A DNA stretch of 64,000 nucleotides, taken from Bimastos eiseni. Its lineage: Eukaryota; Annelida; Clitellata; Crassiclitellata; Lumbricidae. The translations under genes and the position numbers were made by a program. The stretch lies in assembly GCA_959347315.1 (NCBI GenBank), contig OY365806.1, positions 54,234,116 through 54,298,115 of the forward strand. The letters run 5' to 3'. The first letter of the stretch is position 1. Every line of letters starts with the position of its first letter. Below the pieces are notes generated by a model, which was given only the letters and a program-made list of their open reading frames with translations, was not told the origin of the DNA and did not search any database. This document shows positions 24,801 through 36,800 of this stretch, one piece after another.

Positions 24801-27800
24801 TGACGTGGCAAGCAACTTTAGGTTCAGACTGGAATGTTTTTGTTTTACAGAACTTTATAAATTGATATATGTATTATGTTTTTGATTTTGATCTGGTTTT
24901 ATTTAATAAAGAGTAATGATTATCCCTAAACACATTTACATTACCTGTAATCATGTATTAATCATTTAACATAGTGTCCGATCGAGCATTTTGGCATGAA
25001 TATCTGCTTAATTGAATTTTGTATGGAATTTTCTGTTGACAATGGTCCTTGGGAATTGTTATAATGAAAGTTTTATGCACAATGCCTTGCAGCTGGCACT
25101 TTGGATCTCTGATTTATTATCAATGTCTGGTTTTTGTTCAGAGTGGAATTGTTCTGGAGCCCTTTTATAGCAAACTGTTGACTATTATTAGGTGAACAAA
25201 ATTGACATACGAGAGGCTACTCACGAGCAAGCAGCAGCGGCTCTTAAGGGAGCAGGAGACATTGTGGAGATCGTTGCACAATACAAGCCAGAGGGTAAAC
25301 TCTACAATAGTACATTGTTTTGGGTGACTGGCACATTGAACATTCTTCTACATTGAACATTCTTCTGATGAAGCCATGCTATACAAATCTCCAACTGTAA
25401 CTATAATACCAAATTTCAGAATACAGTTTTGTAGACCTAATAGAACTGTGCCATGCTGCATGTTTTCCTATTCAGCCAATGATGAATTAAGTGTAGCGCA
25501 TCAATCGTCCTGATACGAATACAGGACACGCCCTGTGAACATGCGGTTTTTCAAGGGTGACAAACTGTCCTACAGAGTACACATAAACTAGACAAATGCA
25601 GAAATAGCCCAATGTCTAATTAAACCCACACATTCGTCCATCAGTCATCCTTCCAACTCAGTTTCTCCATTAAGGTTGTCAGTCCAACAGTCAATCCATC
25701 TACTGTAAGTAAGACTGTACTGATTAATCGGCCATACTCATTATTATACCGATCATCGGTATTGGTTATGATAATCGGTGCTGATATTAAAAACCATTTT
25801 CTTATATTTTATAATATTATTTTCAGTCTTTAAGAGTAAAAAAACGAGTGCAACATTATTTTCTCAAGCTTACAAATTCGCAATTTCTCTATACATTACG
25901 CAATACTGCCGTGTTCTTGTGCTTAGGTCCAACAATAAATCATTTAGCAAAGTACGACCGCGACCGGCAGCAAATTAGACGCCTGGCACAGAATGGTAGC
26001 AGTGGTAACCATATGGTCCCTATATAAAAAGACAGCTGCAACTTATTACATGAAGATTTTGTGATTATAATTATTTATTTAAGAGAGGGGATAAGGGTTC
26101 GAGATACAATTGTATGTTGTATACTGTATAGTCAGTAAAACACTTTGTTAATTACTTTGTAATTATTTGTTTTATTCCGTTATACATAATTGGAATTTTT
26201 TGCATATTTCAAATTGTAAAAGTAAACCACTGATATAGCTGATGCAAGCAGCAAAATAATTATTATGTGCTTCACTGCTATACATGAGTTTGAATTTTTG
26301 AATGGGTGAGATGGTAGCAAACTAAATGGTAAGGTGCTAGCTAGGTCTACCTTGCATAGAAGAAGGCTGTTAAAGAGTGCATACATTAACATTGTGGTGG
26401 TTGTGATCAATGTTCCCTCCAATTTTTTGGAAATAGTGTGCATGTTTTGTGTGTCCAACATTTTATAAATGAGACATTCTATAATCACTTTTGTGCACAA
26501 GTACGAGCTAAATTAAGACCATATCTAGAAGTCTATGGCAATAAGTTTGGATGACCTAAGAAAAGTCTGTTGTCTAAACATAAATAATGGGACATGTTAG
26601 CCAAGAAACCAAAGTTTCTGGAGTAGGTACCTCGCAGCCAGCTAGAATACTTGATTTACGTAAAAAGAAATCGTTACTCTATTTTTGCCCAAAAAATTGT
26701 GTGTGCACACCAAATTCTTGGGTGCGCTGGCTCAAAGGCTCATTTACACAGCTTAGAGGGAACATTGATTGTGATTTATATCTTTGATTTTGTTTTACAG
26801 AGTACAGTCGATTTGAGGCTAAAATTAATGACTTGCGTGAGCAGATGATGATTGCTAATACTGGCAGTTTGCCAGAAACCACAAAGAAAGGATTCTTTGT
26901 GCGGTCAGTTTTATTTGAATTCTTTCTGTCTCTTGTTTAAGACAAATATTAATGAACATTTGTATTATATATACAAGACACCTTGAAGAGGCACTATAGG
27001 CACATTCTCATAATGAATCTCATAATGAATATGTGTGTGTATAGTGTGTGTAATGGACATTTTATATATTTAACTGGTGCGTGTCTCTGTATATGCATTT
27101 ATCTTCAAAGTCATAACTTTTCATGGGATTGAATCTTGTATCTAAATGTAAATTGGCATTTGATCCTATTTTATTGAGATACTTACATCTGCTTATAAAA
27201 TTTTGCCACTACTCATGTATATATGTTCTGCAGGAAATGTTTGAATGATATGCATTTTATCAAATTTTTGTGTCACTTATTAAACACCTCCAAGACTTTG
27301 ATGATATACAGTATAACAGACCAATAAGGTGTGATTTAGATATGGTAAGATTCTTTCTTGAGCCATTGCTGGTGTAACAGAGGGACAAGAAAACATGATT
27401 ATTGTTGTCTGCACTAGGTATGTAAAGAAAGGAAATGGATGAATGCTACATGTGACATTCTGTTTTTATGTTGCAGTGCGCTGTTTATTTATGACCCATC
27501 GAAGGACGAGAGTCTGCCGGATAGAGGACTTGCATTTAATTTTGGAGATGTGCTACATGTGATGAGTGCAACAGATGACGGCGATTGGTGGCAGGCACAG
27601 AAAGTCCTACCAGAAGATGATGTCATTGGATACATTCCAAGCAAACAAAGGTCATTGTTCAGATAGTTTAAGCATGCAGGTGTTAAGAATTAGTTGTCTT
27701 TAGGCTATAAAATCAACTGAATATTGCTGTATTTTAAATGCATATTTATGTTGCTTATTGCAGTGATCATTCTGAATTAGCATGGACACCTTTTATATCA

Positions 27801-30800
27801 ATGCAAAAGTCTAACTACTGTCATATGCCAAGCAAATTTTTGTTGACGGCAACTGCCTATGTTGTCATAAGCTGTCGTTAAACTCTAGATCCAAGCCAAT
27901 TAAGTGTTGATAACTGAGTTGGTGGTTGTATTTTTGTGGCATTTAAGTAAGATAAATTTTGTCATCTCTCCCCTCCATACCTTCATCCATCCCTGTCAGA
28001 TGAACATCCATGCCATCTGTCAGCTGAACATCCATGCCATCTGTCAGATGAACATCCATGCCATCTGTCACTTGAACATCCATGCCATCTGTCACCTGAA
28101 CATCCATGCCATCTGTCAGCTGAACATCCATGCCATCTGTCACTTGAACATCCATGCCATCTGTCACCTGAACATCCATGCCATCTGTCAGATGAACATC
28201 CATGCCATCTGTCAGCTGAACATCCATGCCATCTGTCAGATGAACATCCATGCCATCTGTCACCTGAACATCCATGCTATCTGTCTGCTGAACATCCATG
28301 CCATTTGTCAGCTGAACATCCATGCCATCTGTCAGCTGAACATCCATGCCATCTGTCAGCTGAACATCCATGCCATCTGTCAGCTGAACATCCATACTAT
28401 CTGTCTGCTGAACATCCATGCCATCTGTCAGCTGAACATCCATGCCATCTGTCAGCTGAACATCCATGCCATCTGTCGGCTGAACATCTGTATTAACTTT
28501 GCTGAGAAATTAAGACATCACATCCAGTTCCAATTCTTTCTGACTTATTACGTGAAGATTATCTCTGGCAGTCACTTATGATTCAACGACCATATGGGGT
28601 GAAACATGTGAACCTTTTGTAAGTTACTTGTATGTTTAGATTTTCATACTGTTTATCTTTGGCAGAGCTGAAATGACTGAAAGAGCTCGCTTGAAGAACA
28701 CTACTGTGAGTTTTAACAAAGGTTTCATTCTTGATTCTCTTGACAGTCTTCAGTTTAGATCAGTGGTCCTCAAAGTTTGGTCCATTGACCTGAGTGCAGT
28801 GACTACAAGTTGCCCAGTGTTCTTGCACAAATCCTTGAATATAACAATGTGTTGTTATTACTAATTATATAGTAGTAGTCTAAGCTGTTCATTCTGTTTC
28901 TTTTGTATGGTGTTGGTGATGATGTTGTTCATGACAGTGAGAACATCTTACTTGTTTGTCATGTGTGTTAATTTTTTATAAAAATCACTGGGTTGTGGAT
29001 TGCAAGTGATCTACTGCCTGTGTTCTCTAAGTGAGAGTTGTCCACTGACTCTTGTAGACTGATTCCCAGACCATGATGAACTTTGACAACCACAGATTTA
29101 GATCGTTACTCAGGTTGCTACAACACATGCATATAATTAGCAATTTCGTTATTTTCTTAGAGCTATATTTTCAGTTTGAAAGCCTTGTTCCATGCACAGA
29201 TGTTGATTTGACTAATAAGTCCTTTCTAGAATCGCAATTGGGCGATAATCTTTTTGTAGGCAGAATTTAAATTTTGTTGTTCAAAGACCTTTCACTTTCA
29301 GGTCTTTACAGCTTGTAGGATGTTTTCTTCAATACCTAATTCAAATTTTTTTAGATTGCTGCTTTTTATGTACATATGAACTTATATCACAAAGTGTTAG
29401 TTTTTGTATGGAATCAACATTCTATTCAATTCTTGTATTTGTTTATTCATTTGTCTGATTTTGTGAAAGAGTGGAAAAAGGAAAAAGCCAAAGAAGACAA
29501 AGAAGGCAAAGGGGGCTGGGTCCACTGAGGAACAGCTGAGCAGTGAAGACGGTATGAAAGAGAACTTTTCGTTGTGTAACAGCTAACTTGTAACATATTT
29601 AGAATGCCCATTTCTTTCAGTATGCAGTACTACACGTGTGTGTGTGTTTGTGTGTGTGTGTGTGCACCTGTCTCAGCACTTAAACGTTATTAATTACTGT
29701 ATGAATTAAAAAAAATATTGTTGCTATTTAGTATTTATTATTTTTAAGTATATTTCTAACATGCTCAGTCACTTGAAATGTGAATCTGAGGTGCAGTTTG
29801 AGTATCACCAGGTAAAAACAATTAGCCATGCAGATGTTTGAAAGCCAATGAGGATGAGTTTTGCACCGCTATTTTGAATGAAGAATAAAATTTGGGTGTT
29901 TGAAGAAACATTGGTAGTGATGTATTGTATTGTCCCTTGATATATCCCTTGATATGATAGAAACAAGATTTGCAAAGGTTTCTTTGAAGTAGGGTTGAAA
30001 TGTGATATTAATGTCCAGAGTGCCCCCCCTCCCAAGTACTTACTAGTTTTTTGTTAGAGAACAGAAATGCCAAGAAGATCAGAGAGAAGGAAAAGAATTT
30101 AGATGCTGTTTGGACCAAATATGATTACCTCAGATTTGTTTACTTGGTCAATGACCAGACTGCTGAAGAGAGTCTCTCTAGTTTTGCAATGGATGACAGA
30201 GCAATGCAAAGCCCAGAATGTGAGCAAGGTTCAGTGAGTGCTGGTCAGCTTTCACCATTCTTGTCCTTATATGGTGAGAGCATCCAACTCAACAGGTCTC
30301 TTGCAACATCTTCAAAAGAAATCATTGTTCCAGTCCAAAAGTGAACGTGTCATAGAGCCTCCTGAACTGACAAAACAAGGCGTAGTATATTGAAGAGAAC
30401 ACCAACTGCTGACAAGCATTGAAAGTCGAAGACACACAGGATGAATGCAATGACATAATGTACCACTCTACTCATGCAGTCACTTAATTGTAAGTAAAGA
30501 ATTCAGTTTGAAATCTGCTGTTGAGTTCATCCAGACAGTTTGACACATTGTCCACAGTAACACTGTATGCATGCAAGTACAGGATGCAGAGTTTAGGTTC
30601 ATACACATACACACGTACATAGATAAATTCATTATATATATAAATATATATCTCTATATATATACATAGATTATGCCAATGATGATGCTGATGACTGCAG
30701 TTAATGATGTTGTAGGTCTTGATGAACATATTCTATCCTATGAAACAGTGACAAGGAAGGAATGTGAGTCTGCGATATACATTTCCCTATTAAATGAATG

Positions 30801-33800
30801 ATCGATCTTTCGTCTTCATTAAGAGTAAATATTTATGTACAGCAGCTTATTTTAACCTTTCTTGCCCTACTGCTGTTTCACTGAGCTTTTGGGAGTCACA
30901 TTATTATTTGTATTATTATCATTAAACTGTCATTTAATGCACACTTAAATATAAACAATCTTGCACAAAAGCATACAGGAACAGGAAAGTCTAGACATAA
31001 TAATTCGTAAACAAGTTTTAAGGACTATTTTTTTAAACGATAATGTTGAAGATTCGCGAGTGAAGTCTGACAGTTAAGTCCATTCAACATGCCAGGCTAA
31101 ATGCAAATGCACAGTTTCCACATTTTCTAAGTGATTGTGTGACAACAGTCAGTTGGAGATGAAGATCGTAGTCCTCGTCAGGATTGAAGAAATTTAATAG
31201 TTGTAATAGTGAGGAAACACATGAATGAGATGAATTTGTGTGGACTCTGTACATCAGAAGACAGATTTTAAAGTTTATGCGGGTTGGTATGAGAAGCCAG
31301 TGTAGTTCATGAAGGGTGGGGGTCAGAGGTGTAACAAGCAGGGGTCAGAGGGGACACTGGCCAAAACGGGGGGGCAAAGCTCCCAAATCGGTTCTTTTTT
31401 ATGTTTATCCTATGGCTTTTTAAGATTACCTTTGTTAAAATAATTTGTGCCCCCAATTTTTAAAATTTCTGGGGGACAAAATTCAAAAAGTGGGGGGGCA
31501 AACTTTGCACAATATTTTATAAATTATGCTCCCCCACTTTTCAAAACCTTGTTACATCTCTGGTAGGGGTGATGTTATTATGAGGAGCCTAGTTTTTTGC
31601 GACATAAGGCCTGTACTAATGTGCGTAGAAATTAACTCTGCTCAGCCTGAGTTTTCATAGTGCTCGGCATTACTCGGACAAACAATGGGTTTGAGTACTA
31701 ATCTGCCCGATTTTCTGTTTTGAAATGAAAATCAGATTTATTAATTTACAAAACGACAATCAACCTAACTAAAAACACAAATACTTTTATTTTCATTTAC
31801 AAATCAACAAGTGACCTAATAAAAACACAATTACTGCTTCTATTAGTGCTTACTAGTTACAACTTCCTAGTGTAAGCTAAGGTAAAATAAGAAATTCTCA
31901 GAAATGTGCAAAATCCTGAACTTAATCTGAAGGGAATGAGACTTTTAAATATTCGAAACTCAGACTCGGCAGAATTGAACTCACAATACTCGGACTCGGC
32001 AAGAAATTCAAACTCTGTTTATCCCTGGGTAGGAGCCAGTTTTGCAGTTCATGTATGACAATTTGGAACAGCAGTTTACAATAGATTAGATAGAGAGCCT
32101 TTTGGGGGTAAAATGGGTTGTAAGATTATGCAAACAATTTGCTGTTTGCAAAACACCAAAACACAAACTGGCATTGTATTAGAATATGCCATGTTCAGTA
32201 TAGTTTGATAGCACTTAAAGGTATTGCTTGTTTCTTCAGCTGATTGTGAGACAATTTAATCAAATGAATTTCTATCACACCAGTGGAAGCAGCAGGTTGA
32301 TCATTTCATCTGTAATTTACTTATTGATGATTGGTTTAATGGTCCACCTCTTGTGCTATGTAATGCGAATAAGTATGTTATTACTTGGTTAAAATTGAAC
32401 AACATTGACCCAGGACAGCTGAATTCATGCTCAAAAAGTCATGCTCAAAATTATCTGCTTAACTAATTAAAACTATTAATTTTTGTTTCTCTGTTTTCAT
32501 TCATGCCACTTCACTTGCATAATTACGTAACACTGAAAATGGCCGTTTTTGATAAGGCATCGTAACGTTTCCATAGACTCCACCCATCCCTGAGCGTTAC
32601 GTATTTATTTTGAGCAAAACTCAGTGTAGTTTTACCTGGGCCTATAAATTTACAGGTCTAAATAGTCCCAGGTCTCCAAATTTAACCTTCATAAATGGTA
32701 GATAATATTTAATATTATGTTTGATCTTCGATTTCACTGCAGTGTGTAGGCTACTAGGCTGAACACTAATTTAGTGTAAATTTATATGCTAGGCCTTTCA
32801 GGCAAGCTTTGCTTGGAACTGAATTTTAAACTCTGCGGGTGTGCCCGATTAATTGTCTTTCTTAACTAACGCAGGTATCACCACATTCACCAGACTTCTT
32901 TAGGAAGCGGGTCCGCCATTTCACGAGGCAGCTCCATTCGTTTTTTGTGCTCCTAACTAGTACCTTATTTGCATGTTAGTCGTCACGAGGTGTTTAACTA
33001 ATACGCCTTCAGATGATGCGATTGAAAATGGCGGTTGTTTTAATATCGAATCTAAGATTGTCCAAATTTTGGAAGTTAAATGTAGACGATTTGTCGTGTC
33101 ATTTGTTCTGACTTGATTTAGCTTGACTTTGATTTGCTTTGACTTGAAGCCATCAGCAATCGTAATATTGATGCATAACAAACTCACTTGATTTGCATAT
33201 TGAATTTCGCCCCGCTTTCGTATGATGTTTTAAATTAACCCTGCCTTTCTGAAAATATTCAGGTGAGCTGAAAAATTGGGAGAAGAACGTTTTATAGAAA
33301 TTTCATATCGCCAGAGCGTTCCGTTCATGAGCCTCCACAACCTAAGGAAAAACTTAATCTTTGGTTTTTACCTTAGATTGAGTATTTTTAATTAATTGCT
33401 AATTAGTTTAAAAATAAAAGGCGTTATGTAATGTTCAGCTAACCCCTCTCCCACCCACCTACCCCGTAACGTTTCGTAGCACCCCACCCACCCTCGAGCG
33501 TTATGTAGTTATGCAATGACCGCTTAGGTCGTTTTTGCTACTTCTGGACATGTACAGATATTTTGAAACCCCCCTCAGCAAACATTCAAATTTGACAATG
33601 CAAACCCTAGGTCACTTAAATCAGGCATGGCCAAAGTATCAAGTAGGAGAGGTTCCCTGTAACTTCAGTATATCTTCTAGCTAACAGTTCCATTCGAACT
33701 GAAGAATGCCTTTGTAAGATATAAGTTCAGAAAAAGAGTGTGTTCACCTGGTTTTGACAAGACCATCAGCGGTTATTACTCTGCAAAAGTCTAGGTTTCC

Positions 33801-36800
33801 AGTAAACTAACTAGTATATGTACAAAATACAATGAAGCATTGACAGAAGAGTTATTTTGTTTGCCACATACGTGTCGTAAACTGTAAAATAGAACAGATT
33901 TCTAGTTTGACTTTGAACCGTTTTACATTGAAGCTATTTAATTGTGATTTAGCATTGATGATATTCAGTTATTGTAATGTAATAACATGCCAGATGTTAT
34001 ACTGCATCTTGGCTTAAAAGAAAATATTAGAATGTTGTTCAATCAATCTTTGCTTGTGTAAGCAAACTGCATTTAAGACAGTGTAGTTTCCATAGTTATG
34101 TGCTGGTCATTGTGTTGATTTCCATTGTTATAGTGAGCTACATCAGACCTGTGATCATACTCGGCCCTCTGAAAGATCAGATCAACGATGACCTCATTTC
34201 AGAGTTTCCTGATGCCTTTGGGAGCTGCATTCCTCGTAAGTATTAACTACATCTAGATCACTTGTATTTATATGTCTTGACTTGACACAAGGCTGTTGTG
34301 TGTTGGCTTCCTATGCTTCTTGTGTTTGACACTTTAATGATGAGTTGCATTGGTTTCCCAGTCACTTCTTTTAAAGTCTTGTCATTAAGTGCTGATTCTT
34401 TTCACTGTTTATTCAGCCATTTTATGTGGAAATGTTTTTTTTTTATTGTTTGCAGTTGTCAGAGTTGCTTGTTAACCAAGAGCTGAAGTTCATCAAATGA
34501 AAGTCTTGCTAACACTTTTCCCAGTTACTTTCGGTACACAATCGTTGTTAAAGTAGATTTGCTCTCAATATCATTGACCCCATCTTAGTTTTACTTCAGG
34601 TTTAGCAGTTTCAAAGAAGCAGCTAAAGTCCTTTATGGAGCAAGTATTGGGGATAGATCTTTAGTCCCACTCGTATATTTTAAAAACTTTGTAAAGTCTT
34701 AAGGCGAAAATATAATGATTTTATTTTAGATACCACAAGACCAAGGAGAGAGAACGAAGTGGATGGGCGTGATTATCATTTTGTTGCTTCAAGGGAGCAA
34801 ATGGAGCGTGACATTGAGAATCATCTGTTCATTGAAGCAGGACAGTACAGCAACAATCTCTATGGAACTAGCATCCAATCTGTGATCGATGTTGCTAAAA
34901 AGGTAATCCGAGGAATCATTGTCTTTGGTTTTGACAAATCTGACTTGTGACTTATGCATAGGATGCCAAAGAGCTGTAAATTTTCAAATATGCATCAGAT
35001 TAAGTCATTTTAATTTTAAACTTTTATAAAATCTTAAGGTGTGTTTATTGCTTTAAAGAGTATTAGTAACCTGTCAGAAGTGATTGTATTGAACTTAATA
35101 TTTCTACTCCTTTTTTAGGGTAAACATTGCATTTTGGATGCAAGTGGAAGCGCCATAACGAGGTTGCAGGCTGCTGACTTATATCCTATAGCCATATTCA
35201 TCAAGCCCAAGTCCATTGAGAGTATCATGTGAGTTTGTTTTGTAGCTCTGCCAACACTATTTTCAGCTGGATGTACTGACATTTCTTGTGACTAGGTGTC
35301 GATGTTCTTGTCAGTATTAGTATTCACCACAAGTCACACACACATAGAAAATGCTGGCCATCAGAATTTCATCTTCTTTAGTGTAGATGCCAGTAAGATG
35401 ATTTGAATCTTGAACTTGTCTTCATTTGTGATGTTCTTTGTGTAGTTCTACTTAAGCCTTTACAAGCCAGTTCCAGTCAGACATTTTGAAGGTTTTCATC
35501 TATTAAGAGTGAAAACAAGATCATCTTGTCAAACACTGAGGAAAGTACTGTTATAGTGTATAGATGTTTATAAATGACATTTACTGAATATTGAATAAGC
35601 TTATTTTGTTCGTACAGTGCAACTCAGTTAGGACGAAAGACAGGAACCAGAATTTTAAAAATTTATTAATCAAATTTTGTGCTGAACATATCAGACAAAA
35701 GCAAATTATGCATCAACCAGAATGCATTTCTGGCTGGCATGTGGAATTTGCATGCCAGTCCGAAACACATTCTAGTTGATGCATATGAAAGCATAAAACT
35801 ATTATAGGTTGCTAACTGGAATTAATACTTATTAAGTTTATGCCTCTTATAACAGCCATCATGGTAAATAGAGTCAAATTTAAAAACATTTTTGACAGGG
35901 CTTAAAGTTAAATTTAAACTAAAGTAGCATTTTGAAAAGAAAATAGGCATACCACATCTTGTTGAAATTTTGGGTTATTTAGTGCATATTTGGAAAAGAG
36001 CAACATCTTACAAAAATTTACGTCTAAAAATGTTTTTAATTAAATATTTTTCAAAAGTGTCAAAAATTGTAATTTTCTATTAATTATTAGCTGGAATTTT
36101 ATGTTCAAATATTAAGAGATTGCAATATAATTAATGGTAATTAATTGCTCAATATTTTATTTTAGACCATGTAAAGCCAGATGTGTGGGAAGAATAGCTG
36201 TAATGGGTAGATATATTACCAAACTGAAATGCATCAACAACTGTGGTTCTTCCTGTTACATACGCATTGTAAAAATGTTCATCTTAAAAGCACAATCGAT
36301 GTCCATATTAGTAGAGGGTTGTTCACATGAAAGATGTGTGCTAGTGCGGTGCTGTTATAGAAATCCATACAGTAGAGCAAGCAAAAATGGAAGACAAGTG
36401 GTGGTCATGCAGTGATAAATTTGACTAAATTAGTTTTCAGACCTTCCCAGACAAGAACCTCATAAGTTGATGACTTAGTGTTTGGCCCTAGTCTTGATTT
36501 TATACATTTAGGATCTGATGTTTGTATTTGTAGGCTGTGGAACAATGGTGAGACTTCAGATCAGGCGCGCAAGACGTTTGAAAAAGCAGCAAAACTGGAG
36601 AAGGAGTTTGGTGAAGTGCTCACTGGTTAGTTGAGAATGAATTAAGGAAAAGGGGTTATACATGTTAATTTGAGAATAAGTAAACAAGTGGATGACTATT
36701 TTCCAGCGAATGAACTATCACGCTGACACTATGATGTCTGTTTGACTGTTCTGCTTGCATCGCACACAGAATGCAAATCCTTAACCAAACATACTCACTA

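Noticed and set aside
27997..28488. CRISPR-like array
   Set aside because: Units are contiguous, with no unique spacers, in an animal intron.
27904..28581. Long ORFs on both strands over the minisatellite (225 codons + strand, 174 codons - strand)
   Set aside because: They are open only because the 24-bp unit has no stop and is a multiple of three. They lie in a DLG intron and have no start context or domain.
30274..30344. Extension of the HOOK exon to the stop at 30344 as an alternative C-terminus
   Set aside because: It would remove the GK domain; the gtgaga donor at 30274 fits better. A truncated isoform cannot be excluded but has no support here.
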